Shown here: piece after piece, positions 18,210-27,607 of the stretch
Position numbering within the stretch: position 1 is the stretch's first letter
Layout: the number at the start of each line of letters is the position of its first letter
Assembly: GCA_947503285.1 (NCBI GenBank)
Contig: CANNDD010000008.1
Location: 1 to 64,000 of the forward strand
DNA length: 64,000 nt
Direction of reading: 5' to 3'
From: an uncultured Croceitalea sp.
Lineage (GTDB): Bacteria > Bacteroidota > Bacteroidia > Flavobacteriales > Flavobacteriaceae
The notes under the pieces: generated by a model
Databases searched by the model: none
What the model was told of the DNA's origin: nothing
What the model saw: only the letters and a program-made list of their open reading frames with translations
Program-made: the position numbers and the translations under genes

Positions 18210-18743
18210 ATGAAAAACACACTGATCATCTATTTATTAATAATTGGCTTAATGAGCTGCAATTCACAGAATAAACCCATAGAACAAAACATGGAAAGCT
18301 TTAAAATCATCGGGATTTCCCTAGAAACTACAAACCAAAATGGGCAATCCGTTGAGGATATGGGGCAGTTATGGCAACAATTTTTGTCGCAACAACTGGC
18401 AAACAAAATACCAAACGCACTTTCCCCAGAGATTTATGTACTTTATACTGATTATAAAAGTGATTACATGGGTAAGTATCGCGCGATCATTGGTTGTAAA
18501 GTGGCTACCCTAGATACAATACCTAAGGGTATGTTAGGAAGGGTAATTGAAGGCGGCACGTATACGAAATATACTGCTAAAGGTGAAGTGCCAGCTTCGG
18601 TGGTATCAACTTGGCAACAAATATGGAAAGCCGATGATAGTTTAAAAAGAAGCTATACCACTGACTTTGAAGTATATGGGGCAAAATCCCAACAAGGGAT
18701 TGAATCAGAGGTAGAAATTTTTATAGCAATCAATCAATACTAA
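18210..18743 (+). CDS. Lipoprotein with GyrI-like effector-binding domain
   Basis: From ATG 18210 the 177-residue product has a lipoprotein signal (LIIGLMSC, Cys about 16). An in-frame ATG at 18162 would add 16 residues that spoil the signal, so it is rejected. The rest resembles the GyrI-like/AraC effector-binding fold: YVLYTDYKSDYMGKYRAIIG, then VIEGGTYTKYTAKGEVP, then YTTDFEVYG and a closing EVEIFIAI. This fold usually binds small hydrophobic ligands and is found in the cytoplasm. A lipid-anchored copy is less usual. No DNA-binding domain is attached. Confidence 0.72.
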   Translation: MKNTLIIYLLIIGLMSCNSQNKPIEQNMESFKIIGISLETTNQNGQSVEDMGQLWQQFLSQQLANKIPNALSPEIYVLYTDYKSDYMGKYRAIIGCKVATLDTIPKGMLGRVIEGGTYTKYTAKGEVPASVVSTWQQIWKADDSLKRSYTTDFEVYGAKSQQGIESEVEIFIAINQY

Positions 18744-18900
18744 AAAAAAACGGTCTGTACTGCAAAATCGATTTTCCACTTGTGAAATACTATTACAGAT
18801 TTTACAGTAATACCAATTGGAGGGCAAATCCATCAACACCAATAGAAAAGTTCGTAAGGGCACGCTGAATTTACAGTGAAGTTTATGGAATAAAAATTAA

Positions 18901-19773
18901 ATGAATATGAATGCATCACGAATAGTTTTAAATCTATTACCAGTTCTGTTTTTCTGCTCGGCTCATGCCCAATCGGATGTAAAAGTCAAAATCGCGTTAT
19001 TGGGAACGTTTCACTTTAACCAATTTCACGATACTGAAAGTGAAACAAACAATTTTTTCGGAACCAAAAGACAACAGGAAATAGAAATGGTAATTGAAAA
19101 ATTAAAAGCCTTCAATCCGGACCAAATCTACATAGAGCGAGAACCTAAGTACCAGACTCAAATTGATAGTCTTTACGGTTTGTACAAAAGCGATAAGCTC
19201 AAATTAAATGAATTCGAAAATGGTGCTGGTGAAGTGTATCAATTGGCATTTCGCTTAGCAAAAGCACTTGACTTAGAAGGCCCAAAATGCGTGAATCATT
19301 ACGAAAGTACCTCGCAAAGTCTGCTAAGTTCAGGAAGCAATATCGAAAAGTACCAAAGTGCTTTAAAAAAATTTCAGAATCTGGGCAGAAGTGTTGTGGG
19401 TGCGTTTCTACAGGGTAAAGCTTCATTATTGGAAACCCTTTTAAAAATGAACCTACCCGAAAATATTGCGCTATCCCATCAACTGCTATTCAACATCCCT
19501 GCTTATGTGCAAGAAGGTGAATTCGTTTCCTATGAAAAAAATGATAAAGAGACCATTGACAAAAGATACATTGGCGCTGAGTTTATTTCTCTGTTTTATG
19601 AACGCAACCTTAAGATATATTCAAATATCCTAAATACCCAAATGGAAAGTAACGACCAGCGTATTTTATTCATTACCGGGCAAGTTCACGTTGGTGTGCT
19701 TCAAGAATTATTGGGGAAGAACGACCATTTTGATGTCATTGAATGTTCTGACCTATTAAAAACAAACTCATAA
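18901..19773 (+). CDS. DUF5694 protein (TraB/GumN-like), secreted
   Basis: 290 residues with a signal peptide (about 1-23, ending SAHA). Near residue 34 stands LLGTFHF and near the C-terminus ITGQVHVGVL. These are the paired motifs of DUF5694, distantly related to the TraB/GumN/TIKI group of putative metal-dependent proteases. The N-terminal FNPDQIYIEREP also fits. No activity is established. Its stop codon directly abuts the start of the first serine hydrolase gene, so it probably heads that operon. Confidence 0.72.
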   Translation: MNMNASRIVLNLLPVLFFCSAHAQSDVKVKIALLGTFHFNQFHDTESETNNFFGTKRQQEIEMVIEKLKAFNPDQIYIEREPKYQTQIDSLYGLYKSDKLKLNEFENGAGEVYQLAFRLAKALDLEGPKCVNHYESTSQSLLSSGSNIEKYQSALKKFQNLGRSVVGAFLQGKASLLETLLKMNLPENIALSHQLLFNIPAYVQEGEFVSYEKNDKETIDKRYIGAEFISLFYERNLKIYSNILNTQMESNDQRILFITGQVHVGVLQELLGKNDHFDVIECSDLLKTNS

Positions 19774-21285
19774 ATGAAAAGAAATCATATTTACCTTCTG
19801 GTTATTACGCTGTTTTTGATTTCCTGTTCGGAAAGTAAAAAAGAAACCAATCAGGATAGCAAACTTGCTATCTTCAAGAAAGAAATCATCAATTTAAAGA
19901 CCTATTTCCAGATTCCCGGTATGGCCGTTATCGTCAAGAAGGATAATGAAATCATTTATGAAGATTATTTAGGACATAGCGATATTGAGGCACAAACAAA
20001 AGTGGATAGCACAACGTTGTTCCCAATAGCTTCCCTTACTAAAGTGTTTTCTAGTATTACTATGATGTCCCTGGCCGAAGAAGGAAAGCTATCGTTGAAC
20101 CTTTCAGCCAATGACTTTTTTGAGGGTAATCCCTTTGAAAATGATATTCAAGTGGGGCATATCTTATCACATACCTCACAGGGAATACCACCAGGAGACA
20201 ACTTTTATTACAGCGGTAGATTTGGAGCTTTAACCAATATCATCGAAAAAACATCGGGCAACACCTTTGAAGCCGAAGTACAAAGAAGGGTTCTGAATCC
20301 CTTAAACCTTCAACATACATTTTTCTTAAAGGACTCTACTTATTTTGACTCACGAAAAGAGCCTTTTGCAAAGCCCTATCTTCTTGATGACGGTATCCAA
20401 GAGGGTTTCATGGATTTTGGTTTTTCTACTTCGGCGGGTTTGGTAGCTACTGCTCGTGATCTGATGAAAGTGGACAATGCTTTAGACAATGATAAATTGA
20501 TTTCTAAATCATCAAAAAACCAAATGTTCTCATCTTTTAAAGATGGATTGCCCTACGGCTACGGCATCTTTAGCGAAAGCTTTGAAGGTAAAAACATAGT
20601 TTGGGCTTATGGGCAGTACGATTGCTATTCAAACCTCTGGTTGAAAGTACCCTCTGAAGATATGACGCTAATTCTATTGGCAAATAACAACTTGATGAGC
20701 GACCCTGCCCGCTTGATTTATGGCAATGCGACTTCTTCTCTCTTTGTCATCAGCTTTCTAAAGAATTTAGTCTTTGACAGGGAGGGAATACCACTTTTTG
20801 AGCAAGCCGATTCCCTGTCTTCGGGGGCAGGCGCCAAAATAAATCCTTCATCCCTGCATAGGGAAAAATTAAGGGCACAGGCATTAACAGCTTCTTTTAT
20901 GGCGCGATACGATGTTAATGAATTTGAGGTAAGCAAAATAGTGTTGAATCACCTTTTTTCAACATATCCAGACTATCTCGAGTATGCCGACTTATCGCTG
21001 CTTCATAACCTTTCCTTTTTAAAGGAAGTGGCTTTTCACCGCGATTTAGGTGAGTTCAATGACTTCGACGCACAATTGGTTGCAATAGGCGAAAAACTTT
21101 TGGAACAAGATTCCAATAATCCCTATGCCAACTATTATTTGGGAGGATTCTATGATAAGGCTGATGAGCCTCAAAAAGCAGCTCGATATTTTCAAAAGAT
21201 CGTAGAGGCCAAAAACTTTTCAAAAAACTGGTACACCGTTGAAGCACAACACTGGTTGGACAGTCAATCCAAAAATGGAGATTAA
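19774..21285 (+). CDS. Serine hydrolase, class C beta-lactamase fold, lipoprotein (1 of 4)
   Basis: 503 residues. The lipoprotein signal ends LISC (Cys 18). The beta-lactamase/penicillin-binding-protein-like domain covers about 40-330. The nucleophile motif is intact as S87-L-T-K90. The tyrosine motif reads YYSG in place of YSN. The C-terminal 130 residues form a TPR-like helical part (PYANYYLGGFYDKADEPQKA). Likely a periplasmic or outer-membrane esterase or peptidase rather than a resistance enzyme. It starts one base after the DUF5694 stop and abuts the next hydrolase. Confidence 0.85.
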   Translation: MKRNHIYLLVITLFLISCSESKKETNQDSKLAIFKKEIINLKTYFQIPGMAVIVKKDNEIIYEDYLGHSDIEAQTKVDSTTLFPIASLTKVFSSITMMSLAEEGKLSLNLSANDFFEGNPFENDIQVGHILSHTSQGIPPGDNFYYSGRFGALTNIIEKTSGNTFEAEVQRRVLNPLNLQHTFFLKDSTYFDSRKEPFAKPYLLDDGIQEGFMDFGFSTSAGLVATARDLMKVDNALDNDKLISKSSKNQMFSSFKDGLPYGYGIFSESFEGKNIVWAYGQYDCYSNLWLKVPSEDMTLILLANNNLMSDPARLIYGNATSSLFVISFLKNLVFDREGIPLFEQADSLSSGAGAKINPSSLHREKLRAQALTASFMARYDVNEFEVSKIVLNHLFSTYPDYLEYADLSLLHNLSFLKEVAFHRDLGEFNDFDAQLVAIGEKLLEQDSNNPYANYYLGGFYDKADEPQKAARYFQKIVEAKNFSKNWYTVEAQHWLDSQSKNGD

Positions 21286-22995
21286 ATGATACGTATTCTA
21301 AACATACTGGGTATTCTGATTTTAACAATACCTGCTTTTGGTCAGCATACTTTTACCAAGGCGAAACAGAAAAAGATTGATTCATTACTTGGGCAATATG
21401 ATGGCAATCGACCAGGCTATGCCTTGGGTATTGTGCAAAACGGAAAATTAGTGTATTCCAAAGGCTACGGAAAGGCCAATCTTGATTATGGTGTTCCCAT
21501 TACCGATAGCACTACTTTCTATATTGGTAGTATGGCCAAGCAGTTCACGGCAGCGGCATTACTGATTTTAGAGTCTGAAAAAAAGTTGGATTTCAAAAAG
21601 CCAGTTACGGATTATCTGCCCGACTTTCCAATCTATGATTGGGAAATAACCATAGAACATCTTGTTCACCATACAAGTGGTATTCGAGAAACCAATTCAC
21701 TTCAGCTTTTTCAGGGAATCGACGGGAATTTTGAAGAGGTGTTTTCTACAGATGATTTATATAAGCTCATTAAAGCACAAAAAAGATTAAATTTTCAACC
21801 AGGCTCTGAGTACCGATACAGCAGTGGTGGTTATGCGGTTTTGGCTAAAATTATTGAAAAAGTTAGTGGGCAGTCTTTACGAACATTTTTAGACGAACGC
21901 GTCTTTGAACCACTGGCAATGTATGATACTTTCGTTTGTGATAACCATAATGAGGTCGTACCCAACCGTGCGGTCAGTTACTGGCCTCTTGATGATGGTA
22001 GGTTTGAACGAAGAGTGCAAGTATTTGATGCTTATGGTGACGGCGGTATCATTACCACGGTTCAGGATTTAGTAAAGTGGGACACTGCATTTTATAAGGA
22101 TATATTGGGGGTAGAAGACTTTGCTACAAAAATGTACCAAAAAGGAATTTTGAATGACGGTAGCAGAATAGACTATGCTCGTGCGCTCAATGTCTGGACA
22201 TATAAAGGACAAAGAGTAGTACAGCACAATGGTGGAATGCTAGGTTTTCGGGTTGATATGATCCGATTACCAAAGCATAAGACCAGCGTCATACTATTGG
22301 GCAATTCAGCTTATCTCTATTCCACTTGGGATGCTTTGACAACTGTGGAGATAGCTCTTGAAGATGTTTTCGAGGATGAAAGTAAGGAAGATGAAACAAT
22401 TCAAGAATACTCGGAAAATAGCTACGTACCGAAATTTATTTCTGAAGACCGCGCAGGCTACTATTGGACAGACCAAACAAATTACTATAGAAGGATTACT
22501 TTTGATAGTGACAGTCTTTTTCTGGATAGCGGAAACATTGAGCAAAGACAATATCTACAACCGGTTTCGCAAAACGAATATGTGTTACAAGGCTCTAATG
22601 GCAAGACTCGATTGTACTTCGATTCAAAAAATAATAAAACGCCGCTTCGAATAAACTTTGGAAATGTGCAGAGGGGTTTTAGAAAATTTGATGCTGCACC
22701 ACCCAAAAATACGAACGAACTGGAAAAGTATGTAGGCGTTTATCAAAGTGATGAACTAAATACGGAATATATCTTCCGTATTGTGGAAAGGAAACTGTAC
22801 CTGCAAATCGACAATAAAAAACCCCTACAGGTATATCCTATTGAAGCCAACAGCAACATGGTCTGGAATGGAAAGGAAATGCTTTGGATTGGTTTTGGCG
22901 AAATCAAATTTGACATTGATGGACAAGAAACCGTAAATGGATTTATCATAGGAGACCAGCGGGTAAGCGGGGTTCTGTTTAAAAAAGTCAAATGA
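21286..22995 (+). CDS. Serine hydrolase, class C beta-lactamase fold (2 of 4)
   Basis: 569 residues with a signal peptide (about 1-19, ending AFG). The catalytic domain covers about 30-350 with S82-M-A-K85, the tyrosine motif YSSGGYAVLAKIIEKVSG and the third motif HNGGMLGF. All three are in place, so this copy should be active. A C-terminal beta-rich domain of about 200 residues (LEKYVGVYQSDELN) is often found behind this fold in Bacteroidota. Its stop overlaps the next start by four bases. Substrate unknown. Confidence 0.87.
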   Translation: MIRILNILGILILTIPAFGQHTFTKAKQKKIDSLLGQYDGNRPGYALGIVQNGKLVYSKGYGKANLDYGVPITDSTTFYIGSMAKQFTAAALLILESEKKLDFKKPVTDYLPDFPIYDWEITIEHLVHHTSGIRETNSLQLFQGIDGNFEEVFSTDDLYKLIKAQKRLNFQPGSEYRYSSGGYAVLAKIIEKVSGQSLRTFLDERVFEPLAMYDTFVCDNHNEVVPNRAVSYWPLDDGRFERRVQVFDAYGDGGIITTVQDLVKWDTAFYKDILGVEDFATKMYQKGILNDGSRIDYARALNVWTYKGQRVVQHNGGMLGFRVDMIRLPKHKTSVILLGNSAYLYSTWDALTTVEIALEDVFEDESKEDETIQEYSENSYVPKFISEDRAGYYWTDQTNYYRRITFDSDSLFLDSGNIEQRQYLQPVSQNEYVLQGSNGKTRLYFDSKNNKTPLRINFGNVQRGFRKFDAAPPKNTNELEKYVGVYQSDELNTEYIFRIVERKLYLQIDNKKPLQVYPIEANSNMVWNGKEMLWIGFGEIKFDIDGQETVNGFIIGDQRVSGVLFKKVK

Positions 22996-24440
22996 AGATT
23001 TTGGGAATAAAAACAGTCTTATTTTACGCAGTTTTGTTAGTTGCATCTGCAAACCTCGTAGGGCAGACCTTTGTCGAAGAACAAGAACAAACCGGTCACA
23101 TTGACGATTTCATCACTGAAATGATGGAACTTCATGAAATTCCTGGTCTGGCTATTGCCATCATCAAAAAAGATAGTCTTCTCAGTGAAAAGTACTACGG
23201 CATGGCGAACATTGAGCATTCCGTTCCTGTAAATGAAAATACTTTATTCCGTATCTATAGCACAACAAAGTTGATTGTGAATACTGCGATTTTTCAATTG
23301 ATTGATCAAGGAAAGCTGTCTTTGAATGATCGAATATCAAAGTATTTAAAGCAAACACCACGGCAATGGCGAGAGATTCAAATTCGACACCTACTAGCAC
23401 ATACCTCGGGTATACCAGATTTTATTCAATTTAATGGCAAATTGACCAATGAGGCTATGTTGGAAAAATTAATCGGGCTCCCCTTAGAATTTGAGACAGG
23501 TGAAAAACACGTCTACAACCAAACCAACTATTGGTTATTTGCTAAAATCATTGAGACCATTTCTGAAAGGTCTTTAGAAGAATATGTGCAGACTAATTTA
23601 TTTCAAAGTGACAAAGGTGTTGTCTTTTCTTCCAATTCTTCTTTGGTCATCCCCAACAGAATATCCAAATACCGCTATGATTTTCAGCATGAAACCTATC
23701 GAACCTTTTCAGATGAACAGCCATCACGTGGATTTGCAGGCAATGGTTTGAACGTTACCTTGAAGAATTTGATCCATTGGTCGCAACAGCTCAATCAAGA
23801 CCAATATTTCTCACAAAAGATCAAAGAAGCCATGTGGCAGCCATTTCGATACTCGAAAAGCGATTATACGTTTCTTCACGGTTGGGCGGTATATCCCGTA
23901 AACGAAATCGAATCCTATGGCTTTACAGGGGGTGGCGTGAGTGCCATACGGTTTTTCCCAAAACAGGGCTTGACCATTATATTGATAACCAATGGCCATA
24001 AGTACTACCCCATACACAACGATATTATTGACCTCTTGGTGGGGGTGCTCGATAAAAATCTGTCGGATACCCCCAAAAAAGTGTCGGTACAACTCGCTGA
24101 CCGCTTTATAAAAGATGTCGATTTTGAGGCCAAAGCAGCTATTGATATTGCCAAGAACACGGTCAAAGCAGGGGCCCTGGAAGGGGTATTGAACAGTTTG
24201 GGCTACAAACTCATCAATCAAAGGCACCACCGGAAAGCTATCGCCATTTTTAAGGCCAATGTCGAGGCATTTCCAGAATCGGCCAACGTGTATGATAGCT
24301 TGGCCGAGGCCTATCTGTATATAGACCAATTTGATAACGCCTTGGAGAATTACAAAAAGTCCTTGAAACTTGATCCAAACAATGAAAACGCAAAAAACAT
24401 GATAGGGCGCATAGAGGAACGGATGAAGTCGTTAAAATGA
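22992..24440 (+). CDS. Serine hydrolase, class C beta-lactamase fold, with TPR (3 of 4)
   Basis: 482 residues with a signal peptide (about 1-25). The nucleophile motif is S90-T-T-K93. The tyrosine motif is Y175-N-Q where most relatives have YSN, and the third motif reads GFTGGG without the usual histidine. The C-terminal part, about 400-480, has TPR repeats (YDSLAEAYLYIDQFDNALEN). It is the closest relative of the following gene and the two look like a tandem duplication. Confidence 0.85.
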   Translation: MKILGIKTVLFYAVLLVASANLVGQTFVEEQEQTGHIDDFITEMMELHEIPGLAIAIIKKDSLLSEKYYGMANIEHSVPVNENTLFRIYSTTKLIVNTAIFQLIDQGKLSLNDRISKYLKQTPRQWREIQIRHLLAHTSGIPDFIQFNGKLTNEAMLEKLIGLPLEFETGEKHVYNQTNYWLFAKIIETISERSLEEYVQTNLFQSDKGVVFSSNSSLVIPNRISKYRYDFQHETYRTFSDEQPSRGFAGNGLNVTLKNLIHWSQQLNQDQYFSQKIKEAMWQPFRYSKSDYTFLHGWAVYPVNEIESYGFTGGGVSAIRFFPKQGLTIILITNGHKYYPIHNDIIDLLVGVLDKNLSDTPKKVSVQLADRFIKDVDFEAKAAIDIAKNTVKAGALEGVLNSLGYKLINQRHHRKAIAIFKANVEAFPESANVYDSLAEAYLYIDQFDNALENYKKSLKLDPNNENAKNMIGRIEERMKSLK

Positions 24441-24465
24441 TAAGGAACCCCCGAGTACTTCAAAA

Positions 24466-25866
24466 ATGAAAATACTTCCAAAACTCTTACTGTTACTTTT
24501 GCTTTTGCCCGCGCAAAACGTGGTGCTTGCACAAGATGGTGAAAGTCACGGCTCGAAGGCCATAGCGAAATATCTACGTGATAAAATGGAATTACACGGT
24601 ATTCCCGCATTGGCCTTGGGCATCTTAAAAAAAGATTCCATTGTATTCGAAGGCTATTATGGAAAGACAAGCAAAGGACTTCCCATCAGTAATCAAACTG
24701 TTTTCAAAACCTTTGGTATCACAAAATTGGTGGTTACAACGGCTATTTTTAAACTTATTAATGCTGGAAGGCTAAATTTAGATGATACGCTATCTAAGCA
24801 CTTAAAGGACATTCCCAATGCATGGAAAAAAATCCAACTAAAACAGGTGCTTGCCAATTCTTCTGGTATTCATAACGTATTGGGCTTTGGGGTCAATGAA
24901 TCCAACAGCCGGTTTTTTGAACGTATTGGGAAACTACCCTTAGACTTCGTTCCTGGTGACAGGTATGATTTAAATGCGGTCAACTATTGGTTGTTGGGCG
25001 AACTGATTGAAACAATTTCAGGCGAACCTCTTGAGCAATATGTTTGGAAGCATATGTTGGGGGGTAACGGGACAGACTTTTGGTTCACTACCTACTTATC
25101 CCCAAATGCGGCCCGCGCTGCCCGTTTGGAAGGGTACAATCCTTGGGAAAATGGCCATTTGAACGTTATCGATAGGGGCTATGCCCGTGACCGGGCAAGT
25201 AATGGATTGAACAGCTCATTGCCCCGACTTATGAACTGGACAAAGAAATTGTTGGCCAATCGCTACTTCCCTGAAAAGACAAAACTCAAAATGTGGACGC
25301 CGTTTGCCTATACCAACTATGATATGCCTTTTTCATATGGTTGGTACCACTACCCCGTCAACCAAAAAGACTCCTATGGAATCAACGGTTCAAGAACGAC
25401 ATTGCGCATATTTCCAGAGCAGAATCTTACCTTGATTCTGATGACCAATGGGTATGGGTACTATCCCGTTCAAAAGGAAATTGTGAATACCCTAGCAGGC
25501 ATGTTGGTTCCAGAATTGAAGAATACCCAAGAATTGTGGTTTTACGAAACGTGTGATGACTTGGTGCGTCACAAAGGTTCCAATGCTAGTGCCCTTTTCA
25601 AAAAGACCAAAGAAAAAATTCCTAAAAATGAATTGGAACCATACCTGATTTCTCTGGGCAATAAATCGTTGGATCTAAAAAATCCAGAGGCTGCCCGCCT
25701 ATTTTTTGAGGTAAACGGTCAAGAATTTCCAAATTCCGTAAAGGCGTTTGAGCGCCTGACACTATTCTATCGCAGTCAAGGGTTATCGGATGAGGCCCGT
25801 AAAAACCTGAAACGGGTATTGGAACTAGTTCCAGCCCATCAATGGGCACAAAAACCAAAAAGATAA
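24466..25866 (+). CDS. Inactive serine hydrolase homologue (4 of 4)
   Basis: 466 residues with a signal peptide (about 1-22, ending VLAQ). It is collinear with the preceding hydrolase, but the nucleophile serine is glycine (G84-I-T-K87, codon GGT at 24715). The tyrosine position carries leucine (L169 in YDLNAVNYWLLG). The lysine of the SxxK motif is kept. A TPR-like C-terminus is retained. The reading frame is intact over its full length, so it is a pseudoenzyme and not a broken gene. A ligand-binding or scaffold role is possible but not shown. Confidence 0.85.
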   Translation: MKILPKLLLLLLLLPAQNVVLAQDGESHGSKAIAKYLRDKMELHGIPALALGILKKDSIVFEGYYGKTSKGLPISNQTVFKTFGITKLVVTTAIFKLINAGRLNLDDTLSKHLKDIPNAWKKIQLKQVLANSSGIHNVLGFGVNESNSRFFERIGKLPLDFVPGDRYDLNAVNYWLLGELIETISGEPLEQYVWKHMLGGNGTDFWFTTYLSPNAARAARLEGYNPWENGHLNVIDRGYARDRASNGLNSSLPRLMNWTKKLLANRYFPEKTKLKMWTPFAYTNYDMPFSYGWYHYPVNQKDSYGINGSRTTLRIFPEQNLTLILMTNGYGYYPVQKEIVNTLAGMLVPELKNTQELWFYETCDDLVRHKGSNASALFKKTKEKIPKNELEPYLISLGNKSLDLKNPEAARLFFEVNGQEFPNSVKAFERLTLFYRSQGLSDEARKNLKRVLELVPAHQWAQKPKR

Positions 25867-25884
25867 ACCATAAATCAAACCAAA

Positions 25885-26313
25885 ATGAATTTGAAAAAGT
25901 ACATAGGGCATTTGATACTCTTTACACTAATCCTTTCCATAGCGAATTGTAAAACAGCGCAAGTTGTTCCCTTAGATGATTTCAGCTTTTTAAATGGCGA
26001 GTGGATTAAGCCTTGCGATTCACTATTAGCAGGGGCATACAAAGGTGAACTTGAATGTGTAATGCTCGAAGAAGATGCAATTCAACATACCATCAGCTTA
26101 AATGGAAACCAGGGATTCGTGGTTCGAGAATTGCCAAGTACCAAGGACACTACATATGTAGCATTCAAGTATGACAATGACGGCAGGTTGATGCTTGAAA
26201 ACAGATTCCAAAATAAAAGTTGGCTGCAGGGGGTGTATCAAGTTGACAGTACTACATTAAAGTTATACGCTAAAGACAGCAGCGCAATAAGACTCTTTAA
26301 ACGAAAAAGCTAG
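25885..26313 (+). CDS. Small lipoprotein, paralogue of the protein at 27608
   Basis: 142 residues. The lipoprotein signal ends SIANC (Cys 22). The body has LNGEWIKPCDSLLAG and YKGELEC near the start and a beta-rich pattern like lipocalin-type small domains (YVAFKYDNDGRLMLENRF). The same cysteine-bearing motif returns in the protein encoded at 27608, on the far side of the S41 peptidase gene. It lies 18 bp behind the inactive hydrolase and may belong to that operon. No known family was recognised. Confidence 0.7.
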   Translation: MNLKKYIGHLILFTLILSIANCKTAQVVPLDDFSFLNGEWIKPCDSLLAGAYKGELECVMLEEDAIQHTISLNGNQGFVVRELPSTKDTTYVAFKYDNDGRLMLENRFQNKSWLQGVYQVDSTTLKLYAKDSSAIRLFKRKS

Positions 26314-26652
26314 TTAATCATGAAAGTTAAAAAAAAACTACAGGGCTTATTTCAGTTTTTCAGCAAAAACCTGCTCTTAGGCTTATGTATACGTAGCATT
26401 TTTAGTTGCGGCCAGCTATCCATGAATAAAATAATAAGTGATGAAACCATTTGTTTTTCAAAACCTTTAACTGATATCAAGACTTGAATATGCGATACCT
26501 CGTCATGACAAACAGTAATACGGGCGACTTCATTTTGGAGGCAATTGAACCCTATTTATTTCATCTTGAACAAAATAGCTCAAGACCTTGATACGGTTTT
26601 TAGGAATGTACAGAATCAAATCCAAAAATAATTATCTGAATAAATTTTCGCC
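26314..26652. other. Gap with possible decayed coding sequence
   Basis: 339 bases between the small lipoprotein and the S41 peptidase. A 55-codon frame from 26320 starts MKVKKKLQGLFQFFSKN and stops at 26487. Further on, LEAIEPYLFHLEQNSSRP and, after a frame change, NKIAQDLDTVFRNVQNQIQK read like coding sequence. Together they suggest the remains of one or two small genes. No family was recognised. Confidence 0.3.
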
Positions 26653-27600
26653 ATGGAAAAAAGACTTTTCATCCTTTTAATTATTTTTTTGACTGCAAGT
26701 TGTAGTAATGAAGATGACTCTTCAACAGTCCGGAATTATTTAAATGGAGTTGTGGATATAATGCAAGCCAACTCAATTAATCGTAATTCTATAGATTGGC
26801 GGGATTTTAGAGATCAGGTCTTAATGACGGCCGATGGTATTACAGAAATTGAAGGTACCAATGGTGCCCTACGAATCGCCCTTGGCTTATTGGGAGATAA
26901 CCACAGTTTAATCAGAAGGAATAGTGGTGTGGTGTTATCGGCCTCAAATCTTCGTTGTCAGCTTGGTAGCACTATGGAATCCGTTTTACCAGATAGCATA
27001 GGATATATTAGAATTGGTCCCTTTTCGGGAACAGATAACAATAGGATGACCATGTTCGCTCAAAATTTACATGACCAGATTCAAGTTCAAGACAATGCCA
27101 ATATATCTGGTTGGATTGTTGATCTTCGAGGAAATACCGGAGGTAATATGTGGCCAATGTTGGCAGGGGTCGGACCAATCTTAGGAGAGGGCATAGCCGG
27201 TTATTTCATTGGTCCAAATGGATCACAGCAGTTTTGGGATTATTCCAATGGTGGTTCCCGACTAAATCAAAGCATTTTGGTCCAGGTTCCGAATCCGTAT
27301 ACCGTAATTTCTAGCGATACTAAAGTAGCCGTGCTTCTTGACCAATCCGTAATAAGTTCCGGTGAGGCAATTGCTGTTGCATTTATAGGAAGGCCTAATA
27401 CCCGAAGTTTTGGCTCGTCAACATGCGGACTATCCACCTCGAATTCAACTTTTGTTCTCCCCGATGGTTCGATACTTTTCCTAACAACCGCTTTTTTTGC
27501 AGATAGGAATAGAACACTTTATGGTGGTCCTCTTGCACCGGATGTAGTTACAGATGAAAATAATATTTTGGAAAGGGCTAGCGAATATCTCCTTAATTAA
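26653..27600 (+). CDS. S41-family peptidase, lipoprotein
   Basis: 315 residues. The lipoprotein signal ends LTASC (Cys 17). The core matches the S41 C-terminal-processing peptidase fold: GYIRIGPFSG, then WIVDLRGNTGGNMWPML, then the nucleophile region DQSVISSGEAIA (Ser235 or Ser236), FGSSTCGLS, and a final YGGPLAPDV. There is no PDZ domain, which is unusual for CtpA-type enzymes but known for the TSPc-only group. It lies between two paralogous small secreted proteins. Confidence 0.85.
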   Translation: MEKRLFILLIIFLTASCSNEDDSSTVRNYLNGVVDIMQANSINRNSIDWRDFRDQVLMTADGITEIEGTNGALRIALGLLGDNHSLIRRNSGVVLSASNLRCQLGSTMESVLPDSIGYIRIGPFSGTDNNRMTMFAQNLHDQIQVQDNANISGWIVDLRGNTGGNMWPMLAGVGPILGEGIAGYFIGPNGSQQFWDYSNGGSRLNQSILVQVPNPYTVISSDTKVAVLLDQSVISSGEAIAVAFIGRPNTRSFGSSTCGLSTSNSTFVLPDGSILFLTTAFFADRNRTLYGGPLAPDVVTDENNILERASEYLLN

Positions 27601-27607
27601 TGAGATC

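Noticed and set aside
19774-25866. Beta-lactamase resistance genes
   Set aside because: The motifs fit the wide serine hydrolase/PBP-like family with long C-terminal extensions. Nothing points to beta-lactam hydrolysis.
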